From Parabacteroides massiliensis (GTDB lineage Bacteria > Bacteroidota > Bacteroidia > Bacteroidales > Tannerellaceae), in the NCBI RefSeq assembly GCF_900155425.1, contig NZ_LT700191.1, positions 1,697,198-1,761,197 on the forward strand: DNA of 64,000 nt. Reading direction: 5' to 3'. A program made the position numbers and the translations under genes. This document shows, one piece after another, positions 17,144 through 27,000 of the stretch. Within the stretch, counting starts at the first letter, position 1; each line of letters starts with the position of its first letter. The notes beneath the pieces are model-generated. The model was not told the DNA's origin and made no database searches. It worked only from the letters and a program-made list of their open reading frames with translations.

Positions 17144-17509
17144 ATGGCTAAACGGAACGAAACGGGAAAAGAGGGAGAATCGGTTGCTCGTGCTTTTCTG
17201 GAAAAGCGAGGTTACAGGATTACCCATACGAACTGGCACTGGCATCATTATGAATTGGATATCGTAGCAGTCAAAGATGCTTGTCTGGTTGTGGTTGAAG
17301 TAAAGACACGTTCGGGAGATTATCTTTTGGCGCCGGAAGAAGCGGTCGATACTCTCAAAATCCGCCGTATCGTGGCGGCGGCCGATGCGTATGTCCGCTT
17401 TTTCAATCTTGAACTGCCGGTCCGTTTCGACATCATAACTGTAATAAAGAAAGGCGAAGAGTTTGAAATAGACCATATAGAAGATGCATTCTATGCTCCT
17501 TGCCGCTAA
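17144..17509 (+). CDS. YraN/UPF0102 family protein (predicted nuclease fold)
   Basis: A 121-residue cytosolic protein of the UPF0102 family, which has a restriction-endonuclease-like fold. Signature segments are GKEGESVARAFLEKRGYRI, HYELDIVAVKDACLVVVEVKTR with the D...EVK core of a PD-(D/E)xK site, and LKIRRIVAAADAYVR. The cellular role is not established. I start it at the ATG at 17144; an upstream TTG at 17126 overlaps the likely -7 box and is not a plausible start. Confidence 0.88.
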   Translation: MAKRNETGKEGESVARAFLEKRGYRITHTNWHWHHYELDIVAVKDACLVVVEVKTRSGDYLLAPEEAVDTLKIRRIVAAADAYVRFFNLELPVRFDIITVIKKGEEFEIDHIEDAFYAPCR

Positions 17510-17531
17510 TAAGCCAAAATAAGGAAACAGT

Positions 17532-17888
17532 ATGAATATAGAAGAAACCAGGGAATATTGCCTGTCGTTGAAGAACGTGACGGAATGTTTCCCTTTCGAT
17601 GATGTTTCGTTGGTGTTCAAAGTAGAAGGGAAGATGTTCCTGCTCCTGCCTTTGGATGCCGAGGAACCGTGTGTTTCGCTGAAATGCAGTACCGATTATA
17701 TCGAAGACCTGCGCGAACGATATGCGGCAGTGGAGGGCGCTTGGCATTTTAACAAGAAATACTGGAACACCATCTATCTCGACCGGGATATGCCGGACGG
17801 GGAGATCAAACACTGGATCCATCATTCTTATCGCGAAGTGATCGCCAAGTTACCGAAAAAAATAAGAGAAGCTTACGAAAATGAATAG
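17532..17888 (+). CDS. MmcQ/YjbR family protein
   Basis: A 118-residue cytosolic protein of the MmcQ/YjbR family, with the CyaY-like DNA-binding fold. Diagnostic pieces are EETREYCLSLKNVTECFPFDD at the start, VFKVEGKMFLLLPL, VSLKCSTDYIEDLRERY, WNTIYLDRDMPDGEIKHWIHHSYREVIAKLP. Family members bind DNA in structural studies but have no settled role. Its last eight bases overlap birA, which suggests coupled translation, and it follows yraN by 22 bases in the same direction. Confidence 0.88.
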   Translation: MNIEETREYCLSLKNVTECFPFDDVSLVFKVEGKMFLLLPLDAEEPCVSLKCSTDYIEDLRERYAAVEGAWHFNKKYWNTIYLDRDMPDGEIKHWIHHSYREVIAKLPKKIREAYENE

Positions 17889-18636
17889 CAAAAACGAAAC
17901 ACCACAGATCATCCGGCTCGCCGAGACGGATTCGACCAATAACTACCTGCGGGAACAATGTGTAAAAACAGGGTTGCCGGAAGGCAGCCTCGTCATAGCC
18001 GATTTCCAGACAGCCGGAAAAGGGCAGGTTGGGAACTCGTGGGAATCGGAAGCGGGGAAAAACCTGATGTTCAGTCTCCTTCTATACCCTGATTTTCTTC
18101 CGGCGAACCGCCAGTTCCTGATTTCCCAGATAGCATCCTTGAGCGTGAAGGAGACGCTGGATGGGTATACGGATTCTGTTACGGTGAAATGGCCGAACGA
18201 TATTTACTGGAAAGACCGTAAGATATGCGGAATGCTGATCGAGAACGATCTCTCCGGGCAGCATCTCTACTGTTCAGTAATCGGCATCGGGCTTAATATC
18301 AACCAGGAGATATTCCGTAGTGATGCGCCCAATCCCGTATCTCTGACTCAGATTACGGGTAAGACGTATGACCGGGAAGAAGTCCTGACCCGTTTCTTAC
18401 GTATCTTCTTTCATTATTATTCTCTGTTGTTGCAAGAGAAAGAGAATGAAATCCGGGCTGCCTATATGACGGCCTTATATCATGGTGACGGTTATTATTC
18501 CTATATAGATGAAAACGGCCCTTTCGAAGCTTGTATCCATGCAATCGAATCGACCGGCCACTTGATCCTCCGATTGCGTGATGGGGAACTGCGAAGATAT
18601 GCATTCAAGGAAGTGACTACCGTTGTCCCCCGGTAA
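17881..18636 (+). CDS. birA: Biotin-[acetyl-CoA-carboxylase] ligase
   Basis: A 251-residue monofunctional biotin protein ligase that activates biotin as biotinyl-AMP and attaches it to the carboxyl carrier protein. Motifs are AETDSTNNYL, the biotin loop TAGKGQVGNSWESEAGKN, KWPNDIYWKDRKICGMLIEN and GIGLNIN. There is no N-terminal helix-turn-helix, so it is not a repressor like E. coli BirA. It overlaps the preceding gene by eight bases. Convergent to it, 44 bases on, is a small membrane protein gene. Confidence 0.93.
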   Translation: MNSKNETPQIIRLAETDSTNNYLREQCVKTGLPEGSLVIADFQTAGKGQVGNSWESEAGKNLMFSLLLYPDFLPANRQFLISQIASLSVKETLDGYTDSVTVKWPNDIYWKDRKICGMLIENDLSGQHLYCSVIGIGLNINQEIFRSDAPNPVSLTQITGKTYDREEVLTRFLRIFFHYYSLLLQEKENEIRAAYMTALYHGDGYYSYIDENGPFEACIHAIESTGHLILRLRDGELRRYAFKEVTTVVPR

Positions 18637-18680
18637 GAAATCCCGATTGATCCGTCATTGCGAACGTCCGGTTCCGCCAT

Positions 18681-18887
18681 TTATGGCATCCGGTCTTTCT
18701 TCTTGTTCCGAATCTTCAGCCGTTTGATCTGCAGGAAACGCAGCAGGCCGATAACAAGAACAGTCACCGCAATCACCCCGAAATATTGCACATAATCAGG
18801 ATCAGCTTGTTTGCCAGGCCAGCCGATTATGCTCATGATGATCAGGTAAATCAGTAGAACTGCTGTTGTTAAGTTTACTTTCTTCAT
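18681..18887 (-). CDS. Small two-helix membrane protein, unknown
   Basis: A 68-residue protein with two hydrophobic segments (about residues 6-24 and 35-53) joined by GKQADPDYVQYFG, and a strongly basic tail KRLKIRNKKKDRMP. I do not recognise the family. Length, start codon at 18887 and codon use are consistent with a real gene. It stands alone between birA and the GH2 operon. Confidence 0.55.
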   Translation of the reverse strand: MKKVNLTTAVLLIYLIIMSIIGWPGKQADPDYVQYFGVIAVTVLVIGLLRFLQIKRLKIRNKKKDRMP

Positions 18888-18940
18888 CGCATTTTTTCGT
18901 ATTTGAATACAAACTTAGAGAAAAATATGGTTGAGATAGC

Positions 18941-18975
18941 TCACCCCCTCGATGATTTTCCAGTCGAGGGGGTGA
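18941..18975. terminator. Strong 12-bp hairpin at the end of the GH2 operon
   Basis: TCACCCCCTCGA (18941-18952) pairs perfectly with TCGAGGGGGTGA (18964-18975) over an 11-base loop. On the plus strand a run of eight T follows within six bases; on the minus strand the hairpin begins 19 bases after the GH2 stop. It can end minus-strand transcription of the susC-susD-GH2 operon and also block plus-strand transcription from birA. Confidence 0.8.
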
Positions 18976-18994
18976 ATATGATTTTTTTTGTCTA

Positions 18995-21784
18995 TCAGTA
19001 GATCGAGTCGTTTTTTTCTTTTAAACTTCTTTGTCCAGAAGTCAGGAACGTACTGATTGTAGCGGGAGAGGTCTGTTGTGACGGATTGAATTCATCGGAT
19101 TTCATATATTCTATGATACTGTACAACAGTTGTCTCTTTTCCGGATTCTTTTCCTGTTCGCGGAGTAGGTCCATGCTGCATATGACTAACTTCCCATTCA
19201 GGCAGTTCGTTTCGAACAAGTTAGTCAGACGGCGGTTGTTGGCGAAGTTGTCCACACATTCGATGAGAGGAGTGATCTCGGTATATAGGCTGTCAATACA
19301 GAGTGTCTTTGACTGTGTCGTGAGTCGCCACCATTGCCAGTCGGTATGGCTGTCGGTCGGGAAGTGTGCGAATGCCGGATGGTTTGGATCGAGCAGCAAT
19401 CCCATTGTTCCCGCCTGTTTTGGAAAATGTACCGGGCTCCAGAATACGGGGACGAATTTACCTTCCAATCCTTTCAGAGATTCGTAAGGGGGGTTGAACA
19501 AGACCTTTTTCCCTTCTTGCAAGGCCTTTTCGGCAGTGGCGAAACGGTCTGTGATAATGATGTCTCCTTTGTTGATGGTCAATGATGCCGGGTACACCCA
19601 TATTTTCCACTCGTTTGTGTAGTCACTTCCTTTCAGGGTTGCCGACAAGGTCAGTTCTTTTGCTTCCGTGATTTGGTTTAGTTGGCAACGGATGTTTCCA
19701 GCAGGACTGTTTTCTCCGACGGGAAGCGAACAGGTCGGAAATTCTCCCTGCGCAACCGTTTGCCCGTTCCGATCGGTCAGTTTCCAATCGATAACTGCAT
19801 TCTCGATTGCTTTGTCGCTATAGTTCACCACTTCGATAGTCGCTTCAAATGGTTCGTCGGAAGTATAGGTTGCTTTAGAGAAACGAGCCAATGGGGTTAC
19901 CGGGGCGCAAGACTGGCGGAAGGAAGCAGCTTCTGTCACCCCTTTACTTTCCCAAAAAGCATTCAGCAAGCCGACGAGAGCTGTTCCCTGCCCAGGGAAA
20001 TCATGGAGGTCGAGTAGTTGGAAACCACTGATTCCAGGTGTTCTCATCGCCCTTTCGATCTCTTCTTTATAGAGGAGGGCAGCCAGTTTGCCTGTCGCCA
20101 TCAGGTAGTCGTCTGCTTTGTCTGCTAATCCTTTCTTTTCAAGGTCTTCTTTTACGCCTTTGAAGTTTAGCGGATCCAGTACACCTGTATATTTTTCGAT
20201 CTCTTTCAAGTCGGGATAAACTGCATATTGCCCTATTTCGTGCGTGACGAGCGGAACGTCCATCCCTTCGACCGATGCAGAATAATCCTTGTCGAAGCGG
20301 GGGGATTCCGTGTTGAATACGCCTTGCCCACGCACCCATCCTTTCTTCGTCCATTGGGTGATAAAGAAATCGTCATTCGCTTCCGGCCAATTTCCATGCC
20401 CTTTCTCGAAAGTGAAGGAGGTAGTGGTGTAGAGGTGGCGCGGATCCTTTTCTTTGACATGATTCAGGAGTGAGCCCAAGAATTCGAAGTCATATTGCAG
20501 CTCGTTTCCAAGACTGAGTAGGCAGAAAGAAGGGTGGTTGCCGTATTCTTCCAATATACGGTCAGCTTCGGCATATAAATAGGGAGCACGTTTGTCATTG
20601 CATAAATTGGTGGACCAGAGCGGAAGTTCGACTTGTAGGTAAAAGCCAAGCGAGTCTGCCACCTCGAATGCTGCTTTGGGCGGGCACCAAGAATGAAAGC
20701 GGAGATGGTTCAGCCCCCATTCGCGGGCAGTTGAGAATACCTTTTCCCAACCTTCGTGCTGCATGGGAGGATATCCGGTTAGCGGGAATATGCAGCATTC
20801 CAGCGTTCCTCTTAAAAATATCTTCCGGTCATTCAATAGAAGCGCCGGTCCTTTCTTTTCCAGATCCCGGAAACCGAACTTGATTTCCCGGGAATCTTTA
20901 TACGGATCTGTTTCGATGGAAGCCCGGAGCGTATAGAGGGTGGGCGAAAACTCGTTCCAAGTCTGGATGTCGTCCTTGACCGGACAAACCAGGTCGATGA
21001 GGTTCTCTCCGGGTTGGAGGGTTATGCGTTGCTGTATTTGTGTTGCAGGGTCCGTTGTCGCTTTTATATCGGCGGTTAATGTGCCGGTAGTTACAGCCCC
21101 CGAATTGTTTATCTGGCATCTTATCTTTACCTGTTTGTTTTTGTAATCCGGGTATGCCTGTAAGTTACGGATTGATAGGGCATCTTTAGCTGTTAGGGCT
21201 ATTTCTCCGATTATTCCGTTCCACATGATCTGTGTCTCGTTGGTATAGGCATGTGCCATGTCACCTGCCGTGATATCATATCGTTTCCGGTTATCGACGC
21301 GAATCGTGATTTTATGCTTGCCGGGAGTCAACTGTCCCGTTAGGTCGTACAGATGCGGAGCGACCAGGCTTTCTTGCATGCCTTCGACCTGTTTTCCGTC
21401 CACCCATACGGCTGTTTGCCAGATGACGCGTTCCAGTTTTAGTTCGATTTCTTTGTCTTTCCAGCTGGAGGGTATATCAACTTCTTTGCTGTACCAGGCC
21501 GGTCCGACATAACTGTTTTTTCGAGTTAGGTGTAGGACTTGTGGCTTATGGATGGCAGGAGCCAATTTGTTTGGCGTTCCGTATCCGGCATCATCGGTAG
21601 TTCCGGGTAACTGGATCGTGTTTTTTAAGTTATGTTCGGCCCAGTTTTCTTTTATTCCCGTGTCGGTACTATCTAATGCAAATTCCCATTCCCCGGCCAA
21701 GGATATGTGGGAGAGATCGTTTTTACATGAAAACATGCACATCAGGAGTGCTGTCAGTAAAAGGTAAATGTTTATTCGTCGCAT
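18995..21784 (-). CDS. Glycoside hydrolase family 2 lipoprotein (beta-galactosidase/glucuronidase type)
   Basis: A 929-residue lipoprotein: signal peptide then Cys in CMFSCKN at about residue 20. The order is sugar-binding domain (residues 30-190, with LAGEWEF and NSYVGPAWYSKEV), immunoglobulin-like domain, catalytic TIM barrel (about 300-600) and a C-terminal beta region. The acid/base is about E428 in LSLGNELQYD and the nucleophile about E516 in VTHEIGQYA. GH2 enzymes act on beta-galactosides, glucuronides or mannosides; the specificity cannot be read here. It is the third gene of the minus-strand susC-susD operon, separated from susD by 224 bases with a large hairpin. It is not close in sequence to the two other GH2 proteins in this window. 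Confidence 0.9.
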   Translation of the reverse strand: MRRINIYLLLTALLMCMFSCKNDLSHISLAGEWEFALDSTDTGIKENWAEHNLKNTIQLPGTTDDAGYGTPNKLAPAIHKPQVLHLTRKNSYVGPAWYSKEVDIPSSWKDKEIELKLERVIWQTAVWVDGKQVEGMQESLVAPHLYDLTGQLTPGKHKITIRVDNRKRYDITAGDMAHAYTNETQIMWNGIIGEIALTAKDALSIRNLQAYPDYKNKQVKIRCQINNSGAVTTGTLTADIKATTDPATQIQQRITLQPGENLIDLVCPVKDDIQTWNEFSPTLYTLRASIETDPYKDSREIKFGFRDLEKKGPALLLNDRKIFLRGTLECCIFPLTGYPPMQHEGWEKVFSTAREWGLNHLRFHSWCPPKAAFEVADSLGFYLQVELPLWSTNLCNDKRAPYLYAEADRILEEYGNHPSFCLLSLGNELQYDFEFLGSLLNHVKEKDPRHLYTTTSFTFEKGHGNWPEANDDFFITQWTKKGWVRGQGVFNTESPRFDKDYSASVEGMDVPLVTHEIGQYAVYPDLKEIEKYTGVLDPLNFKGVKEDLEKKGLADKADDYLMATGKLAALLYKEEIERAMRTPGISGFQLLDLHDFPGQGTALVGLLNAFWESKGVTEAASFRQSCAPVTPLARFSKATYTSDEPFEATIEVVNYSDKAIENAVIDWKLTDRNGQTVAQGEFPTCSLPVGENSPAGNIRCQLNQITEAKELTLSATLKGSDYTNEWKIWVYPASLTINKGDIIITDRFATAEKALQEGKKVLFNPPYESLKGLEGKFVPVFWSPVHFPKQAGTMGLLLDPNHPAFAHFPTDSHTDWQWWRLTTQSKTLCIDSLYTEITPLIECVDNFANNRRLTNLFETNCLNGKLVICSMDLLREQEKNPEKRQLLYSIIEYMKSDEFNPSQQTSPATISTFLTSGQRSLKEKNDSIY

Positions 21785-21829
21785 GAATCAGATATTAAGT
21801 TTATCGTATGCAAATTAAGCCTTTTTCCA

Positions 21830-21848
21830 TAGTCTAAAAAATAGACTA
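21830..21848. promoter_or_regulatory. Perfect 7-bp dyad upstream of the GH2 gene
   Basis: TAGTCTA and TAGACTA flank five A (plus strand). It lies 46-64 bases upstream of the GH2 start on the minus strand, close to a weak TTAATTTG -7-like box. It could be an operator or an mRNA hairpin. Confidence 0.4.
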
Positions 21849-21943
21849 AATCGTGATTATAATGGAGAATCTTTTTAAAGCTTTTGATGATGGAAAGTCT
21901 CAAAAGAATCATTTTGTGATAAGAAGGAATGCTTTTGAAAGAA

Positions 21944-21996
21944 AAATGCAGTTTCTGCAATAAGAAGTGCTCCTTCTTATTGCAAAAGCTGCATTT
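21944..21996 (-). terminator. Large nested hairpin after susD (first pair)
   Basis: TGCAATAAGAAG (21956-21967) pairs perfectly with CTTCTTATTGCA (21973-21984) over a five-base loop. An outer stem AAATGCAG/CTGCATTT extends it. On the minus strand it begins 13 bases after the susD stop and precedes the GH2 gene of the same operon. It probably acts as a partial terminator or RNA-stabilising end, giving more SusCD than GH2. Confidence 0.7.
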
Positions 21997-22008
21997 ATAC
22001 CTGGAAGT

Positions 22009-24024
22009 TTACCGGATAGCCGGCATGTTTGCTTCTGTTGGCCAGTATGGATTCTGGTAAATAGGAGAATCTTCTACATTTCCGGTACTTGATGTGATAT
22101 CGAAATGCTGGATATTATATGGGGTCAGATAGTGTGCCATCGACCAGCGATATCCGTCCTTTGCGATGTTGTTGTTTACTTTCTCGTATGGACGGAGGTA
22201 TTTGCTGCGTGTCGGTTCCGAAACGTTTGATTTAGGATTGTCCATGCCATATACCAATTGTGACGTACCGTCTTCATTTTTATACCAGTTCTGCATTTCA
22301 CCCCAGATTTTGAATCCTTCAATGTGGTAAGGCGTGTTGATCATCTGGTCCATCGCTCTCCAACGGCGTAAGTCCATATAACGTAAGGCTTCTGCCATTA
22401 GTTCGCAACGACGTTCGCGGCGGATGTTATACAGAGTCGGATCTATCAGTTGTCCAGCCGAGTATGCGCCCCAGTCGTTCAGAGCTTCCTTCGTCATATC
22501 TGTCGCACCGATTGTTTTGTTGTAATCCGGATCAATATGAGAGCGTTCGCGTATTTGTCTCCAGTAACTCTGAGCTGTTCCGTCTAAAGCACCGTCCCGT
22601 TCGTAGCAGGCTTCCATGTAGTTGAGCAAGGCTTCCGTGCCGCGGAATGCCAAAGCACCGGTATAGTTCTGAGTGTTGTCGCATTGCTTCTGTTCGTAGC
22701 TTCCGCCTTTACGCAGGGCGTAACCTGTAGAATAACCTTTTTCCGCGTTACTGTTCAGGATAACCGGATAGGGTTCGACAGGCACAGCCATGTCTCCTCC
22801 TGCCGCTTCAAACAGGATGTTCTTTTGTCCCGGTTCTTTGAGGAAAATGGATAGGCGTGAATCACGCTCCTTACGCACATCGGCAATTGTTTCATCTCCT
22901 TGGTAACCGCTGTTGGGCGAATAGATCGGCAGACCGTTGGCCATCAGGAACCCTTCTACCATACCGCGTGTAAGTCCGATACCGTAGTTCCCGTGTTGCC
23001 CGGCCGTCACGACATTGTGCGTAACCCCTAAGGCTTTACTGTATGGACGCCATAATAAGACTTCACTGTAACCGGACATATTCTCTGCTGAAAACATATC
23101 CATATAAGGGTTGGCGGCTTCTACGGCGGATTGCTGTACCAGTCCCGTGTTTTCAACCAAAGTAATTTCGTCTCCCACTGCTTTGGATGCTTCCATCGAT
23201 TGTGTTAGGAAATAGTTGATTTCTTTGTCTATATCTCCTGTCGGGAACTGATAACCGGCATTATAGTCTTTACTTTTTCCCGGCCATTCCGGTCCGTTAG
23301 GCACGAATGCCGTGTTTTTAAAATATTTCAACCAGGTTCCTTCAAAAAGGGCGACACGCGATTTAAGTAATAATGCTGTTTCCTTGTTTATACGCGTTTT
23401 GTCGGTTCCTTTGCCTGATCCCATCAACATGATTGCCGAATCAAGATCGGAGAGGATGAATCGCGCCACCTCGTTGCGGGGTGAACGTTTGCTGGCTTCT
23501 ATCAGTGGTTCCATCTGGTCAGGAACTGTGTTGCGCACAATCGGGAAATCGCCAAACATCTGATAGCGTTTGAAATATTCGTGTGCCCGTAGGAAGTAAA
23601 TTTCACCGATGTATTGGCGGATTTTAGTTTCGTCTCCGGAAAGAGTCTTTCCGTTATAGCGGGGCAGGACGTTTTCGAGGAAATAGTTGCAGCTGTAGAT
23701 GAACTTGAAACGATAGGGATCGTCATCCATTTTCTGCGACTGTTTGGTTTTCCATTGTCCGGAAATATACCGATCGTTATAATTGAAACTAGCCTGGTTG
23801 TCGGTGTCTTTGTCCTCACCGAAAATGCCGTAGCCATAACTATGTCCGGGCAGTATGTCTTTGTATAGTCCGTTTGCATAAGATGCCAGTTGCGATTCCT
23901 CCACCAGATATTTATCCGGTGAGATCGTGGCTTGGGGCTCCTGATCCAGGAAGTCGTTGCAGGCACTGAAAACCGCGATTAATGCGGCTCCGGTTACATA
24001 TTTGAATATATTGATCTGTTTCAT
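22009..24024 (-). CDS. SusD/RagB-family outer-membrane glycan-binding lipoprotein
   Basis: A 671-residue lipoprotein with lipobox FSACNDFLDQEP (Cys at about residue 22). It has the SusD pattern: NDFLDxxP start, the YFLRAHEYFKRYQMFGDFPIVRN helix pair of the tetratricopeptide scaffold, and a C-terminal RRERRCELMAEALRYMDLRRWRAMDQM segment. The protein caps the SusC channel on the cell surface and binds the glycan. It begins 15 bases after the susC stop. The 671 residues are above the usual 500-600, so it probably carries extra loops. Confidence 0.93.
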   Translation of the reverse strand: MKQINIFKYVTGAALIAVFSACNDFLDQEPQATISPDKYLVEESQLASYANGLYKDILPGHSYGYGIFGEDKDTDNQASFNYNDRYISGQWKTKQSQKMDDDPYRFKFIYSCNYFLENVLPRYNGKTLSGDETKIRQYIGEIYFLRAHEYFKRYQMFGDFPIVRNTVPDQMEPLIEASKRSPRNEVARFILSDLDSAIMLMGSGKGTDKTRINKETALLLKSRVALFEGTWLKYFKNTAFVPNGPEWPGKSKDYNAGYQFPTGDIDKEINYFLTQSMEASKAVGDEITLVENTGLVQQSAVEAANPYMDMFSAENMSGYSEVLLWRPYSKALGVTHNVVTAGQHGNYGIGLTRGMVEGFLMANGLPIYSPNSGYQGDETIADVRKERDSRLSIFLKEPGQKNILFEAAGGDMAVPVEPYPVILNSNAEKGYSTGYALRKGGSYEQKQCDNTQNYTGALAFRGTEALLNYMEACYERDGALDGTAQSYWRQIRERSHIDPDYNKTIGATDMTKEALNDWGAYSAGQLIDPTLYNIRRERRCELMAEALRYMDLRRWRAMDQMINTPYHIEGFKIWGEMQNWYKNEDGTSQLVYGMDNPKSNVSEPTRSKYLRPYEKVNNNIAKDGYRWSMAHYLTPYNIQHFDITSSTGNVEDSPIYQNPYWPTEANMPAIR

Positions 24025-24039
24025 GATGCTTTTGTTTTG

Positions 24040-27000
24040 TTATAAAGTTACACTTATACCGAAAGATATCGTTTTGGATAAAGGATAAGCATTCCCGTTT
24101 TTATCCGTATCGTCACCTCCTCCGATAGTTTCGGGGTCGAACATGTTTGCCAATGATGTACCGGTCCACAAGTTCTCACCAGAGACAAATACGCGTAGTT
24201 TCGATACATAAAACTTGTGTGTCAGGTTTGCGGGCAAGGTATAGCCTAACTGGACATTTTTTAGACGAATATAGGCTGCATTCTGCAGATAAGCAGTCTG
24301 TCTTTGTCTGTTCTTACTTGAATCGAATACAGGACGAGGGTAGTAAGCATTTAAATTCGCTGGGAGATCGTTTGATGCTTCTGCACGAAAATAGTCCGCA
24401 TGTTCTACGAAACCGGTAGAATGCCAGAGGCTGGTCGCTCCCCAAAAATAGGCACTGCCTTGCCAGTAATCACGTTTCATGACTCCTTGGAAGAAGGCGC
24501 GGAAATCAAATCCTTTATAATCGGCATTCAGGTCAAGGCCGAATAAATAACGCGGAGTATTGTTACCGATCTTTTTCATATCGCCCATATCGTCATATTT
24601 GTTACCGCCATTATCGATTTTACCGTCTCCGTTCAAATCTTTGTACATGATGTCACCGGCGTCCCAGTTCGTTCCTAATGCGTTTTGCCCACCGTTCGGA
24701 AGTGAGGCCAGATGCTGGTCCATCTCGTCTTTCGATTTGGCAATACCGATCGTTTCGTATCCGTAGATATCGCCCATCATCTGGCCTGCCTGGTATTTGT
24801 CCAGAGTATTGGTCGGGTTGGGATAACGGGTGATTTTGGTACGGGCATCGGATAGTATGAACTTGACTCCATATCCCAAGCCGTTTTGTAACCTGTCGTT
24901 CCAACTGACATCCAGGTCGAAACCGTAAGTCTTCAAGTCCGTATTGTTCGTTTTTGGCACTTCCAGGCCGAGGATATAAGGTAATTCGGGGGCCGGACCT
25001 ACCATGTCGAGCGTCATGCGGTTGTAATAGTCGAACGAACCGGTCAGACGGTTGTTGAAAGCTCCGAAGTCGAACCCGATATTCCAGTTGCGGACACGTT
25101 CCCATCCCAAAGACGAACTGATAAGGCCCGGAACTTCTGCTGTATTTGGCTTCATCCCGTTTTGCAGCCAGTCGCCGTTGCTTGCTTTTATGGTCAGTAC
25201 CCGGTAAGTCGGATACCACTCTTTCGTGTTCTGATTTCCTAATTCGCCGTATGATCCGCGTAATTTAAGTGTCCCTACATATTCGGCGACCGGCTCCCAG
25301 AAACTTTCACGTGCAATGTTCCATCCCAAGGAGAAAGAGGGGAACCAGTTCCAGCGTTGTTCTTTCCGGAAACGGGATGTGCCGTCGTATCGCAGGTTGA
25401 TTTCAGCCAGATATTTACCTTGGTAGTCGTAGTTAATACGTCCGAAGAATCCAGCAGTAGACCAGGCATATCGTGCTCCGTTCGTACTCGGAGTTATCAT
25501 GTTTCCGTAATAATCCTGTCCGGTGGTTATATCGACTTCCGGTTGTCCCGGAACGATAATGCCGTCACGTTGTAATCCGAATTCGGTCTTTTTTAGCTGT
25601 TCTGCTTGGAAACCGACCATTCCTTTGAAATTATGTCCGGATTCGAGGCTATGGGAGTATTCCGTGTAAGCATTGATGTTCATGTAGTTTTCTTTGAGTT
25701 GGTCTTCATGGACATTTGAGCTTGAGTCATATACATACGGGTTTCCGTGGACATCATGATTATACAGGTATTGTTTGTCCCAGTGGCGGTTGGCCGACAT
25801 GATCCTGTAATTGAAATCCATATGGGTGATCCAGTTCTTGACCGGTTCTAAGATTAATGAAGCCTGTTGGTAGATGTTGTCGGTCTGGGTTTTGTCCCGT
25901 CCTCCGTCTCTCAGTCCCAGAGCGGGAGAAGGGGAGGAATACATATAGCCGTTATCATCATATACCGGCAATGTCGGCCATCCCTGTCTTGCAAGATCTC
26001 TGAATAAGTCGCTCTTCAAAGCGGAAGGACGGCCGAAATCTTCACGGGTGAAACGGTTACTGTAGTTGAGCTTTGCCCAGTTTGTCAGTATAAGATTAAT
26101 CTTGGCTGTTGTCGTGTAACGGTTATAGGTATCCTGATTGAATTCCATCAAACCATTTTGATCAAGATAATTCATGGAGAGATAATAATTGATTTTTTCC
26201 GAACCACCATTTAGGCTCAGGTTATGCTCCTGCGAAAAAGTATGGTCACGGTAGATCGTATCGTACCAGTCTGTATTGGCGTTACCGGCCGTATAGCCGT
26301 CATACCAGTAATCTCCGTTTGCAAGACTGACCGTGGATAATTTACCATCCCGATAATCCTTGATACGTTGTAAATGTTCCGGTTTAAAATAGGCTCCGTC
26401 TCCTTTGTTAAAGGCTGCATCATTGTAGAATGTGGCAAATGTGTAAGAGTCCATTTGTTTTGGCATTTTGACAGGACTTCCCCATCGGAAATTGTTGTTG
26501 TAGTTGACGGTCGTTTTACCGCTCTTTCCGCTTTTGGTTGTTACCAGAATAACCCCGAACGGTGCACGTGAACCGTAAATCGAAGAGGCTGCCGCGTCTT
26601 TCAAGACAGAGATATTCTCGATGTCTTGCGGGTTTATGGAGTTGATATCGCCCTCCATGCCGTCGATCAAGACCAATGGCCCGCTTTCCGAACCCTCGCC
26701 GATAGTACCTGTACCACGGATACTCATATCCATTTTTTTGTCCAGAGTACCGCTTGTGGTCGAGATCTGCAAGCCCGGGACCATACCCTGAAGGGCTTGG
26801 ACTGCATTCTGGACAGGGCGTGATTCCAAAGCCTCGGCATTGACTGTTCCGACCGAACCAGTCAGGTTTACTTTCTTCTGTGTACCGAATCCTACTACTA
26901 CTACTTCATCCAGTTTTTGTGTGTCTTCTTTCAGTACGATATTCAGAACGGTCTGTCCTGTGAATTTAATTTCCTGGGTGATAAATCCGATATACGATAT